A DNA stretch of 32,921 bases from Clostridium sp. CAG:575. Lineage in GTDB: Bacteria > Bacillota > Clostridia > TANB77 > CAG-508. The stretch covers positions 1 through 32,921 of the forward strand of contig FR884519.1 in the NCBI GenBank assembly GCA_000435535.1, given 5' to 3'. Shown in pieces: positions 8,374 to 17,183 of the stretch (the stretch's first letter is position 1; every line of letters begins with the position of its first letter). The position numbers were made by a program, and so were the translations under genes. The notes beneath the pieces were generated by a model. That model was not told the origin of the DNA. It saw only the letters and a list, made by a program, of their open reading frames with translations, and searched no databases.

Positions 8374-10263
8374 TTAGTTATCTTTTATTTCACATTGTTC
8401 TGAATATAAATCTAGGTTCTTATTAAAATATGGGTCACCTTCTTTTAGCTCTTTACCCCATTTTTCTTTAAATAATTGAATTTCATTTTCAAATCTTTTT
8501 TTCTTTTCTGGTGTATCTTCATATCCTCTTGTTTTTGATTCATAATGATATAATTTTGCATATGGTGTATATACAACTAATTTATTTAATTTTCTTATTT
8601 TCATGCAAAAGTCTACATCATTAAATGCAACTGCAAATTTTTCGTCTAATCCTTCTACTTTTTCGTACAATTCTTTTTTTGTCATTAGACATGCTGCTGT
8701 AACTGCTGAAAAATCATTTATAATTTTTGTTCTTCCAAAATATCCTGGTTCTTTTTCTGATATTGTTCTATTTACATGTCCTGCAATTCCGCCCATTCCA
8801 ATTACAACACCTGCATGTTGAATTGTTTTGTCATAATATAATAATTTTGCTCCTACAATTCCGACTTCATTTCTTTGACAAATTCCAAGCATTTCTTCCA
8901 ACCAGTCTGGTGTGATTACCTTAATATCATTATTTAATAAAACTATATATTTTCCTTTTGCTTGTTTAACAGCAAAATTATTGATTTTTGAATAATTAAA
9001 TCCTTTTTCTGTATATTTTATTACTTTTATCTTAGGATTTTTTTGTATTATATCATAATATTTAAAAGTTTTGCTATTTTTACTATTATTTTCTACAATT
9101 AATATTTCATAGTTTGTATATGTTGATTTTAATACTGAATTTATGGCAGTTTTTAAATATTTTATTGAGTCTTTATTTGGTATTATTATTGATACTAGTG
9201 GTTTTTCTTCTAATTCATATTTTACTCTATAAAGCCCTAGTGGTTTTTCCTCATATACCTTTGCTTTCATATTAAGTCTTTTGCACTGTTCTTCTATTGC
9301 TTTTTTTCCAGCTTCTATTGCATACATTTTTGTTTCCATATTTTGTGATGTTGAAAGATTATGTGTCCTCCAATGGTATAGTACTTTTGGAATATGAACT
9401 ATGTTTGTTGTTTGTTCTGTTACTCTTAAAAATAAATCAAAATCCTGTGCACCATCAAATTCTTTTCTGAATAATCCTACTTTTTCTACTAGTTCTTTTC
9501 TTATTACACTTAAATGACAAATATAGTTATTACTTCTTAAAAAGTCAGGCGAAAAATCCGGCTTAAAAAATGGAAAATATCTATTTTTTAAATTTCCTTC
9601 AAATTTATCCTCATCTGTATATATAAAGTCTGTTTCTTTGTTTTCATTTAGTACTTTTACAACTTCAAATAGAGCATTTTTTTCAATTACATCATCATGG
9701 TCAATAAGTGCTAAAAATTCTCCATTTGCCATTTTTATTGCTTGATTTGAGTTTTCAGAAATACCATTATTTTCTTCCAATTTTTTATATTTAATTCTAC
9801 TATCATTTTCTATTAGCTTTTCTATATATTCCAGTTTTTTTTCACTTGCATCAACAATACATATTTCCCAATTTGAATATGTTTGATTTTTTATGCTTTC
9901 TAAGTAGTCTATAAAAAATTCTTTTGGTGTATTATATAATGGTGTAATTATGCTTATTAAAGGACTATATGCAAATTTTGTATTTTGTTGTTTTTCTATC
10001 TCTTCCTGTGATAGACTGTTTTTATTTATCCAATTAGCATATCGTGTTTCTTGAGCTTCTCTGCTATCTAGTACTACTAATTTGTAAAATGAATATTTTA
10101 GTCCTTTTTTTAGACCATTTTTATGTATTTTTTCTTTTAATTCAATTCTATTTTCTTTGTTTCTTATCAGTCTATATATGTATTGTACTATTTTTCTTCT
10201 TTTTCCTCCAACTGGTAATAAAAAACTTAATATTCTATCTTTTATTTCTTTTAATTTTAGCAT
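8374..10263 (-). CDS. Bifunctional double-GT2 glycosyltransferase
   Basis: 629 residues with two complete GT2 domains. Domain 1 (about 102-330) has LISIITPLYNTPKEF, ICIVDASEKK, NNGISENSNQAI, the DHDD metal site at 189-191 and YTDEDK near 215. Domain 2 (about 356-600) has VSIIIPNKDSIKYLKTAI, ILIVENNSKNSKTF, LLNNDIKVI at 442-450, and the acceptor-side DVDFCMKIRK near 550. The first 95 residues are basic and helical, as in rhamnan-synthesis and RfbC-like O-antigen proteins. SD AAAGGA precedes the ATG; the 23-nt leader is nearly identical to that of the other double-GT2 gene at 15191-17152. It probably adds two sugars in turn or alternates linkages in the main chain. Donors unknown. Confidence 0.9.
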   Translation of the reverse strand: MLKLKEIKDRILSFLLPVGGKRRKIVQYIYRLIRNKENRIELKEKIHKNGLKKGLKYSFYKLVVLDSREAQETRYANWINKNSLSQEEIEKQQNTKFAYSPLISIITPLYNTPKEFFIDYLESIKNQTYSNWEICIVDASEKKLEYIEKLIENDSRIKYKKLEENNGISENSNQAIKMANGEFLALIDHDDVIEKNALFEVVKVLNENKETDFIYTDEDKFEGNLKNRYFPFFKPDFSPDFLRSNNYICHLSVIRKELVEKVGLFRKEFDGAQDFDLFLRVTEQTTNIVHIPKVLYHWRTHNLSTSQNMETKMYAIEAGKKAIEEQCKRLNMKAKVYEEKPLGLYRVKYELEEKPLVSIIIPNKDSIKYLKTAINSVLKSTYTNYEILIVENNSKNSKTFKYYDIIQKNPKIKVIKYTEKGFNYSKINNFAVKQAKGKYIVLLNNDIKVITPDWLEEMLGICQRNEVGIVGAKLLYYDKTIQHAGVVIGMGGIAGHVNRTISEKEPGYFGRTKIINDFSAVTAACLMTKKELYEKVEGLDEKFAVAFNDVDFCMKIRKLNKLVVYTPYAKLYHYESKTRGYEDTPEKKKRFENEIQLFKEKWGKELKEGDPYFNKNLDLYSEQCEIKDN

Positions 10264-10286
10264 CTCTTTCCTTTCTCAATGCACAA
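10264..10286 (-). promoter_or_regulatory. Duplicated leader with ribosome binding site (copy 1)
   Basis: The 23 nt before the double-GT2 start contain TTGTGC, one variable base, then TTGAGAAAGGAAAGAG on the minus strand. The same block, 22 of 23 bases identical, lies at 17159-17181 before the second double-GT2 gene. It includes the SD. A partial copy (TTGAGAAAGGAA) precedes the gene starting at 18950. Confidence 0.7.
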
Positions 10287-10292
10287 ATATTG

Positions 10293-10342
10293 TTGAAAAA
10301 GAATTAAATTTTAACACCACAAAAATTATAATTCTTTTTCAA
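10293..10342 (-). promoter_or_regulatory. Intergenic hairpin, 14-bp perfect stem
   Basis: TTGAAAAAGAATTA (10293-10306) is the exact inverse of TAATTCTTTTTCAA (10329-10342), with a 22-nt loop. It lies in the 98-nt gap between the DUF2142 gene and the double-GT2 gene. In the mRNA the 3' arm is not followed by a U run, so it is a poor terminator. A processing site, stabiliser or partial attenuator are options. Confidence 0.6.
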
Positions 10343-10361
10343 TCTTAGCCTTCTCCAATTT

Positions 10362-11915
10362 TTATACGAAAAATTTTGTAAGCATTGCTAAGTACACTCC
10401 ATAATTTGCTATTAAAGCTATATTTACTAATTTGTATTCTTCAATATCTAATTTCTTTTTGTTTGCAAAAAATACAGCTAATAACAATAATGGTAATAAA
10501 TATCTTCCTTGTATTCCTATTATTGTAGGATTTTTAAAACTTGTATTATATACATACATTGCTGTTGCTATCATTGCAAATGAAACTAAAATAATTCCTG
10601 TTACAAGTATTTTTTGATACATTGTTGCTTTCTTTTTATTTTCATTACTAAAGAATGACATTACAACAATTGCAATATATGAAACTGGTACAATTGCATA
10701 TGGTGAAACTTGATTATGGCATAAAAAATGCCCTGCAAACATATTCTCTAAATAGTCATATGCGTTATTTGCAATTGTTCTAAACAATACGGTTAGATAT
10801 CCTATGGGATTTTTGTAAATCCATACATTTGTATCTGTTGTTTCTGCTGTAATTCCTGTTTCTATTGTTATAGCTTTCATCCACCATAATGTTGAAATTA
10901 AACCTAATAGTATGAATATAGTAGCAAACACCCATTTGTTTCTTGGCTTTTTAAAGCATTCTTTTGGAATAAATAACCATAATCCAACAAGTGGTAAATA
11001 TGCCATTTTAGATATAGCAATTATAAATGTTAACATTACAAATATTATATATTCCCACCATTTTATTTTTTCTTTTGATTCCATAAAATGTAACACATAG
11101 CTTATTATTAAAAATGCTGTTACTATTATAGCATTATCTGTTGTAAAGCTTGCTGCGTATGATAGTACAACAGGTGAAAGTAATACTATAGTTGCAAATA
11201 ATTTATGTTTTGGTAATTTTTTTATTCCAAATGATAATAAAAAAACTGTTATTATTAAACTTGATATTCTTCCCAACATTGCAATATAATATGGATTTAA
11301 TTTTAATATTAGTCCTATTTTTACTCCTACTAGTTGTGGGAAATAGCTTAACCCATTATAGTTTCCTACTGTTGATATTTCTGTTTTTTCATTTTCATTT
11401 AATTTTATTTGCATCATTTCTTTTATGTCATAGTATTTTTTATATTCTCTCTTTTTAGTTTCACTATTTACATTTACCATATTTATAACTGATTGTGGTA
11501 ATTCTGTTTTAAATTCATTGTCTTTTATTGGTGCAATTATTTCTCCTTGTACTGCTTGAAATACCCTATACAAATGTGATGGTTCATCACTTTGAGCACA
11601 TAGTGGAACTACAAAACAATAAATTCCACCAAGTATTAATCCTAAAATCATGTACACAATATGTGGTTTTACTTTTTGATATATCTTTTTAGAAAAGATT
11701 ACCAATATTAATGTTATTAATCCTATTCCTCCTGATGTAATAAGAAAATATTTTATGTGACTACTCATATCTTGTATATTGTTTTCTTGTAATCTTAATT
11801 TAAAATCTATAAAATAAATTGCAGCAAATAGAGCCATTATTATTACATAATATAAAAATCTACAGCTTACTATTTTTCTGATTATTTCTTCTGTTTTTTC
11901 TAAAAATTTTTCCAC
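10362..11915 (-). CDS. DUF2142 multi-pass membrane protein (GT-C-like)
   Basis: 517 residues from a GTG start. About 11-12 hydrophobic helices are visible. The first large outside loop carries PLCAQSDEPSHLYRVFQAVQ (around residue 110), which matches the hallmark DEPSH-Y motif of DUF2142 (PF09913). This family is considered related to GT-C transferases, which take sugars from polyprenyl-phosphate carriers on the outer face. I prefer GTG at 11913-11915 because GAGGAG sits about 8 nt upstream; the in-frame ATG at 11937-11939 would place that SD inside the gene. The upstream neighbour is a polyprenyl-P-sugar synthase, so the pair could form one decoration module. Activity is inferred from family only. 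Confidence 0.85.
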   Translation of the reverse strand: MEKFLEKTEEIIRKIVSCRFLYYVIIMALFAAIYFIDFKLRLQENNIQDMSSHIKYFLITSGGIGLITLILVIFSKKIYQKVKPHIVYMILGLILGGIYCFVVPLCAQSDEPSHLYRVFQAVQGEIIAPIKDNEFKTELPQSVINMVNVNSETKKREYKKYYDIKEMMQIKLNENEKTEISTVGNYNGLSYFPQLVGVKIGLILKLNPYYIAMLGRISSLIITVFLLSFGIKKLPKHKLFATIVLLSPVVLSYAASFTTDNAIIVTAFLIISYVLHFMESKEKIKWWEYIIFVMLTFIIAISKMAYLPLVGLWLFIPKECFKKPRNKWVFATIFILLGLISTLWWMKAITIETGITAETTDTNVWIYKNPIGYLTVLFRTIANNAYDYLENMFAGHFLCHNQVSPYAIVPVSYIAIVVMSFFSNENKKKATMYQKILVTGIILVSFAMIATAMYVYNTSFKNPTIIGIQGRYLLPLLLLAVFFANKKKLDIEEYKLVNIALIANYGVYLAMLTKFFV

Positions 11916-11950
11916 TTTAATTTTCTCCTCTATTATCATTTGACTTATTT

Positions 11951-12913
11951 TTATCTATGTCCACTTGATTTAAAAATCTCCCGCAAGAACCGTACTTCTG
12001 GGACAAAATTTAGTATAATTTCGTATAATTGTTTATGTTTTTTTACAATAACATCTAATATTACTCCACAAATAAATGATAGTAATGCTGATAACATTAT
12101 AAATCCACCTACTATTAAAGTTGGAAATCTTAATACTAGTCCTGTTTCAAAATATTCTTGAAATACTGGCACTATAAATAATAATGATATTAGTGCAAGT
12201 ACTATAGAAATTATGTTAAAGAAGAAAAATGGTTTATATTCTTTAAATAATGTTGCTATCATTTTTAATACTTTAAACCCGTCTCTATAGGTATTTAATT
12301 TTGATACACTTCCAACTGGTCTATCTCTATATGCTACAGGTACTTCTTTTATCAAAAAGTTTTTATCTACAGCATGTATTGTCATTTCTGTTTCTATTTC
12401 AAATCCTTTTGATAATACTGGGTATGTTTTTACAAATTCCTTGCTAAATGCTCTATATCCTGTCATTATGTCTTTTATGTTGTTTTTAAATAACTTATTA
12501 ATTAAAAATCTAACTATTCTATTTCCAAAGTTGTGAAATGGTCTTTTGTTTTCTGTAAAATATGTTGATGATAGTCTATCTCCTACTACCATATCTGCTT
12601 TTTTATCTAAAACTAAATTGCACATTTCTCTTGCATTTTCTGCTGGATATGTATCATCTCCATCTACCATAATATAGCAATCTGCATCAATTTGTCTAAA
12701 CATACTACGTATTACATTCCCTTTACCTTGCCTATATTCATGTTTTACAATTGCTCCTGCATTTTCTGCAATTTTTGCTGTATCATCTGTTGAATTGTTG
12801 TCATAAACATATATATCCGCTTCTGGTAATGCTTTTTTATAATCTTTTACAACTTTTTCTATAGTTTTGCCTTCATTATAACATGGGATTAATACTGCTA
12901 TTTTACTTTTCAT
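11951..12913 (-). CDS. GT2 polyprenyl-phosphate sugar synthase with C-terminal membrane helices
   Basis: About 320 residues. The GT-A domain has IAVLIPCYNEGKTIEKVVKD, VYDNNSTDDTAKIA, GKGNVIRSMF, the metal site MVDGDDTYP near residue 90, GDRLSS, and IMTGYRAFSKEFV. Two hydrophobic segments (FFFFNIISIVLALISLLFIV and TLIVGGFIMLSALLSFICGV) follow from about residue 230. This matches the large class of membrane-bound polyprenyl-P-sugar synthases. Either ATG 12923-12925 or 12911-12913 could start it. I favour the inner one because family members begin right before the first strand and because of the hairpin/SD geometry described separately. The last ~18 codons overlap a GC-richer block resembling a hairpin at 20026-20077. 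Confidence 0.88.
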   Translation of the reverse strand: MKSKIAVLIPCYNEGKTIEKVVKDYKKALPEADIYVYDNNSTDDTAKIAENAGAIVKHEYRQGKGNVIRSMFRQIDADCYIMVDGDDTYPAENAREMCNLVLDKKADMVVGDRLSSTYFTENKRPFHNFGNRIVRFLINKLFKNNIKDIMTGYRAFSKEFVKTYPVLSKGFEIETEMTIHAVDKNFLIKEVPVAYRDRPVGSVSKLNTYRDGFKVLKMIATLFKEYKPFFFFNIISIVLALISLLFIVPVFQEYFETGLVLRFPTLIVGGFIMLSALLSFICGVILDVIVKKHKQLYEIILNFVPEVRFLREIFKSSGHR

Positions 12914-12923
12914 ATAATTTACC

Positions 12924-12979
12924 ATATAGAATATTTAATAATCTTTAAGCTTTACTAAATATTCTATATTCTCCTTTCT
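12924..12979 (-). promoter_or_regulatory. Strong SD separated from start codon by a 12-14 bp hairpin
   Basis: On the mRNA strand AGAAAGGAG (12979-12971) is followed by the arm ATAGAATATTTA (12967-12956), an 18-nt loop, and the exact inverse TAAATATTCTAT (12937-12926), then ATG at 12925 and a second ATG at 12913. The stem can grow by two A-U pairs using the first two bases of the outer ATG. Linear SD-to-start distance is 45 nt (outer) or 57 nt (inner), too far for normal initiation. With the stem folded, the inner ATG is about 11-15 nt from the SD. An in-frame TAA four codons before the outer ATG rules out an upstream start. Confidence 0.7.
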
Positions 12980-12983
12980 ACGT

Positions 12984-15131
12984 TTATTTAATATTTGTGT
13001 TTAGTACTGTTATACTATGATTTTGCCTTCTTAACTTTAATTCTTCTTGGTCTAAACTTATTTTTATTGAGTCATATTCTATATTACTCAAATCTTTTTC
13101 ATAATTTATTGACTTTCCATCAGATTTTAAAGTTACTGTATCTATAATCTTTTCTTCTCCGTCTTTTTGTGCAATAATATTTATTGTTACTACTTCATCA
13201 GTATCTTTATTTATTACCCTTCCATTTATAGTTGCAACAAATGTTAATTTATTTTCTTTTGTTTTTTCACTTGTTTTTACTTCCAATTGGTTCTCTGTAC
13301 AAGTTAACATTGAAATTTGATTTCTTTCGTATTTTTCATTATCATATTTTACTTTAGCTATATAAATATAATCACTTTTTCCAAGAAAATTAACATTTGT
13401 TAATGTATCTACTATATCTATTATTTCAAAACTATACTTATTTAAATATGCTAATGTTCCTGCCATCTTATCCTCATAAATTGGCATATAAATATCATTA
13501 TTTAAAACATTGTTCCAGTATAATTTATCAGATTTTTCTGTTTTTCCGGTTTTTGTACCATATTGTAATTCTACAATTCTATCATCAACATTTAATAATG
13601 TTGGTACTCCACTATCATCATATAATACTCCCCAAACACCATCTATATCGTATTTTTGAGTATCTTTTCCACATAATAATGTTTTCTTTATGTTCTTCTT
13701 TATATTGTTTTTTATATTTGTAACTACATTCTCATCTTCTATATTTGTAAATAGTCTCAAATATTTTTGTCCACTTCCATAGTAAGCATATTTATATAAT
13801 CCTGCGACTGAACTTCCACATATAACTGTAAAGAATACCAATATAAGAATAATTTTACTGTTTTTTATTGATAAAATTAAAAAATATATACTTATAATAC
13901 TTGCTAATACTGGTATAATTCCTGCATACCTTGTATATCCTATTACAAATTTTTCCCAAACAATATATAGATAAATCAATACCATTGCATACTCTAGTAG
14001 TTTTTTGTTTATTTCTTGTTTTTTCATTATTTTTTTGTAGATAATTTCATATATAATCAATATGAATGAAATTATATATCCAATGGCAAACATTAAATCT
14101 GTATTTCCTACCTCATAAGCTTTTTTTGGCTCTATTAGTATATATATAGGCCATAATAAAAATTGTATTAAGTTTTTTGGTCCGTATCTATCATCTAACC
14201 AGTTTATTTCTTGAAAATATTCTGATTTAAAAATTGTATTATAATATGGAAATACTGGACTTCCTGTTTGCACTACTGCATCTATCATATATGGTAACAT
14301 TGATATTACAAATGTGCATATTAGTAACAAATAATCATATATTTTAATGTTCTTTATGTCTTTTATGTTTTTTATAAGCATATATACTAATGGAAGTGCA
14401 ACATATACTGCATTGGTTATTTTTGTACATACACAGATTCCTACAATATATGCCAAATAATATAATCTTGATTTTTCCTTAAATATATTTTCTTTTTCAA
14501 ATAAGACTATATATAATATTTCTAATAACATTACAACTGAAAAATTATCTATATAATATGTTCCTAATTGTTGTAATATTATAAATACCCCTAGTGGCAA
14601 TATTGATAGCATTGAAATATATTTGTCTGCTATTTTTTCTCCTATAAGTTTATTTAAGTATTTTTTTATTTGGTAAAACATTACTGCTATCAAGAAATAT
14701 CCTGGTAATGTCCCTAATCTAAAGCCTAACACTGTTCTAAACATATAAAATATTCTGTCAGCTATTGGATATACAAATGATGTTAATGTTCTTCCTGGGA
14801 AAAAATCCGAATTTATTTTGTCAGCAAATGGATTTTGCTGTAAATATATATGGTAACTATATGAATCCCAGAAAGTATCTGGATATATTATTGTTAATCC
14901 AGTTATCACTAATAATATTGCTATAAAAATTAAATCAAATTTATTAAAATTGGTTTCTATTTTTATTTTTTTCTTTCTGATTAATATTGCAAAAATACCT
15001 ATATTTAAGATTAATGCTATTATATTTCCTATAAGATAACTTGCTTTAAAAAAATAAATTAAATTATCACAAATTATTATTTGAGTAAATAATATTAGTA
15101 ATGCAAAAAAGCATAAGTTGATTTTTTTCAT
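12984..15131 (-). CDS. Large GT-C-like membrane glycosyltransferase with C-terminal soluble domain
   Basis: 715 residues. I do not recognise a named family with certainty. About 11-12 hydrophobic helices occupy residues 1-445. The first large loop has TIIYPDTFWDSYSYHIYLQQ around residue 80-100, an acidic motif placed as in GT-C enzymes such as PMT/ArnT relatives. A soluble domain of about 270 residues follows (no helices long enough for a membrane), ending in beta-rich sequence with repeated charged strands. GT-C proteins use polyprenyl-phosphate sugars and act outside the membrane, which fits the two synthases and flippases in this operon. SD GAAGGGA is rather far (about 13 nt) from the ATG. 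Gap to the upstream gene is 59 nt. Confidence 0.8.
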   Translation of the reverse strand: MKKINLCFFALLILFTQIIICDNLIYFFKASYLIGNIIALILNIGIFAILIRKKKIKIETNFNKFDLIFIAILLVITGLTIIYPDTFWDSYSYHIYLQQNPFADKINSDFFPGRTLTSFVYPIADRIFYMFRTVLGFRLGTLPGYFLIAVMFYQIKKYLNKLIGEKIADKYISMLSILPLGVFIILQQLGTYYIDNFSVVMLLEILYIVLFEKENIFKEKSRLYYLAYIVGICVCTKITNAVYVALPLVYMLIKNIKDIKNIKIYDYLLLICTFVISMLPYMIDAVVQTGSPVFPYYNTIFKSEYFQEINWLDDRYGPKNLIQFLLWPIYILIEPKKAYEVGNTDLMFAIGYIISFILIIYEIIYKKIMKKQEINKKLLEYAMVLIYLYIVWEKFVIGYTRYAGIIPVLASIISIYFLILSIKNSKIILILVFFTVICGSSVAGLYKYAYYGSGQKYLRLFTNIEDENVVTNIKNNIKKNIKKTLLCGKDTQKYDIDGVWGVLYDDSGVPTLLNVDDRIVELQYGTKTGKTEKSDKLYWNNVLNNDIYMPIYEDKMAGTLAYLNKYSFEIIDIVDTLTNVNFLGKSDYIYIAKVKYDNEKYERNQISMLTCTENQLEVKTSEKTKENKLTFVATINGRVINKDTDEVVTINIIAQKDGEEKIIDTVTLKSDGKSINYEKDLSNIEYDSIKISLDQEELKLRRQNHSITVLNTNIK

Positions 15132-15190
15132 TTATAATTTTCATTCCCTTCTCATTGTACAACTATGGGCTTAGTACAGTAAAAATATAA

Positions 15191-17152
15191 TTATTTTTCA
15201 GTTTCTTCTAAGTCCCATACTCTTTTTAAAAAGTCATATCTTTTTTGTATTTCTTCTTCATGCCATGGTGTCATTTCTATCATATTTCTAATTTCTCCAT
15301 GAATTCTTACAATTTCATCAAAGTGTTTTTGTTTTTTAGTTACACTTGTTACATTATTTCCATGTAATCTATAATAATTTAATGGTTTATTACAAAATGC
15401 AATATCTCCCTTTTTCATAACACTTACATAGAATAGCCAATCTCCAGCTTGTTTATATTCAATTATTTTTTCAAATATATCATCATAATTATCTTTTTTA
15501 ATTATACATGAAGACACATTTGCAATAATACAATTTAAAAATGTATAATTTTTTATTTCTTCTAGTCCATTATCTACAAAGTCTGATTCCCAATGATTTG
15601 TTTTTCTTATATCTATTTCTGGTTTTATTGTTGGTAATATAATCTTGTCCCAAGCATTTATAAATGCTGTATCAGCATAAGATATATATATGTTTTTGTC
15701 TTGTTTTATTGGTTTTATAATATTTTTTAACAATGTTTTATCACAACAATCATCAGCTTCTGCTATCCATACATAATCACCTGTTGCAAGTGCAAATCCT
15801 TTTTTCCATTGTTTAAATGCACATCCAGAATTTTCTTGATTATATACTTTTTGAACTTTTATATATGGAGCAATTTTTTCTACTATTTCATCTATTAATT
15901 TTCTGCTATTGTCTTTTGAACAATCATCTAATATTATTAATTCGTGTATTTTTTCCGTTTGGTTTAATATGCTATAAATACGTGGAAGTAAGAAATTTTC
16001 ATAATTATAATTTGGTATTACAACAGATATTTTTATATCACCTTGTTGTTTTCTGGATTGTTTTTTTGCTAATTTTTCTAAATCTTCTACCTCTATATAT
16101 CTTCTAATAACTGTTCTTTTTGTTAGTTTTCTAATTACATCTTTCATTTTTTCTTTTGTTTTATTCATTTTATCTTTATTTTCAATTATCTCATTTGCTA
16201 TTGTAGTTTCTTTTCTTTTTAAACATTTAGCCATATCTTTATAAAATCTTCTTTCTTTTTTTGGTTGTTCTTTTATAAAATGTTTTATATGTTTGTTTTT
16301 ATATAAATTATATTTTTCTTGTTTTTCCATAAAAATATCTAATAATTCTTGTCTTTTTTCATAATCTTTTTGTTTTGGTATTATTACCATATATAATAAA
16401 AGAACTTGTTGATATAATATTGCAGATTGATATTTTTTAAAGTCTTTGTCGTCTTTTATTCTTTCAAAACATGTATTTATAGAATCAAACATTTCTAATC
16501 TTTTTGTTGTTACTTCTGCATTTTGTACTGAGTTATTTCTTTGAACATAAAAATATTTTATTCCTTGAACATATGCTACTTTTTTGGCTTTTACTATTGC
16601 TGGTAATATTGAAGCAACATCTTCATTTATTTTTCCTTCTAAAAATGGATATTTTTCTATTAATTCTTTTTTTATAATTTTATTACATGGAGAAGCTGCT
16701 AATCCATTATTAACTAAATTAAATTTAGTTACTTCACCTAAACATGCTCTTGATAATATTGGTGCATTAGAGTTATTCTCATAAACAATTTCTATATCTG
16801 TTGCAACAAGGTCTGCTTTTTCTTTTTCAGCTGTTTCCATTAATTTTTCATAATAATCATCTGTGATATAATCATCTGAATCAACAAAACCTATGTATTC
16901 TCCTTTAGCTTTTTTCATTGCAAAATTTCTTGAATATGCTGCACCTCTATTTTTATCATTTTGATATACTTGTAAATTTGAATATCTTTCTTGTAACTCT
17001 TTTAATTTAACTATTGTTCCGTCTTTTGAGCAATCATCTACTGCTATAATTTCTATATCTTTATAAGTTTGATTTTCTATTGATTCTATACATTTTTCTA
17101 TATAATTTTCTATATTATAACATGGTATAATAATTGAAATTAATTTATTCAT
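15191..17152 (-). CDS. Bifunctional double-GT2 glycosyltransferase
   Basis: 653 residues with two GT2 domains. Domain 1 (about 3-230) has LISIIIPCYNIENYIEKCIE, IIAVDDCSKDGTIV, NRGAAYSRNFAMKKAKGEYI, and FVDSDDYI with DSDD at 91-94. A basic helical linker (about 255-370) follows. Domain 2 (374-600) has ISVVIPNYNYENFLLPRIYS, LIILDDCSKDNSRKL, and VWIAEADDCC with EADD at 465-468; this replaces the usual DxD with a variant seen in many two-domain wall-polysaccharide transferases. The C-terminal NYYRLHGNNVTS motif is typical of the same group. AAAGGA lies 11 nt from the ATG inside the duplicated leader. It probably elongates the chain; donors unknown. Confidence 0.9.
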   Translation of the reverse strand: MNKLISIIIPCYNIENYIEKCIESIENQTYKDIEIIAVDDCSKDGTIVKLKELQERYSNLQVYQNDKNRGAAYSRNFAMKKAKGEYIGFVDSDDYITDDYYEKLMETAEKEKADLVATDIEIVYENNSNAPILSRACLGEVTKFNLVNNGLAASPCNKIIKKELIEKYPFLEGKINEDVASILPAIVKAKKVAYVQGIKYFYVQRNNSVQNAEVTTKRLEMFDSINTCFERIKDDKDFKKYQSAILYQQVLLLYMVIIPKQKDYEKRQELLDIFMEKQEKYNLYKNKHIKHFIKEQPKKERRFYKDMAKCLKRKETTIANEIIENKDKMNKTKEKMKDVIRKLTKRTVIRRYIEVEDLEKLAKKQSRKQQGDIKISVVIPNYNYENFLLPRIYSILNQTEKIHELIILDDCSKDNSRKLIDEIVEKIAPYIKVQKVYNQENSGCAFKQWKKGFALATGDYVWIAEADDCCDKTLLKNIIKPIKQDKNIYISYADTAFINAWDKIILPTIKPEIDIRKTNHWESDFVDNGLEEIKNYTFLNCIIANVSSCIIKKDNYDDIFEKIIEYKQAGDWLFYVSVMKKGDIAFCNKPLNYYRLHGNNVTSVTKKQKHFDEIVRIHGEIRNMIEMTPWHEEEIQKRYDFLKRVWDLEETEK

Positions 17153-17158
17153 TTTAAT

Positions 17159-17181
17159 CTCTTTCCTTTCTCAAGGCACAA
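17159..17181 (-). promoter_or_regulatory. Duplicated leader with ribosome binding site (copy 2)
   Basis: This matches 22 of 23 bases with the leader at 10264-10286 and includes the same AAAGGAAAGAG SD. Here it sits 6 nt further from the start codon. Both copies precede double-GT2 genes. Confidence 0.7.
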
Positions 17182-17183
17182 AT

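Noticed and set aside
607..11458. Many plus-strand Leu/Phe/His-rich frames across the polysaccharide operon
   Set aside because: They lie antisense to well-supported genes, lack SD sites, and their composition reflects the complement of Lys/Glu/Asn-rich codons.
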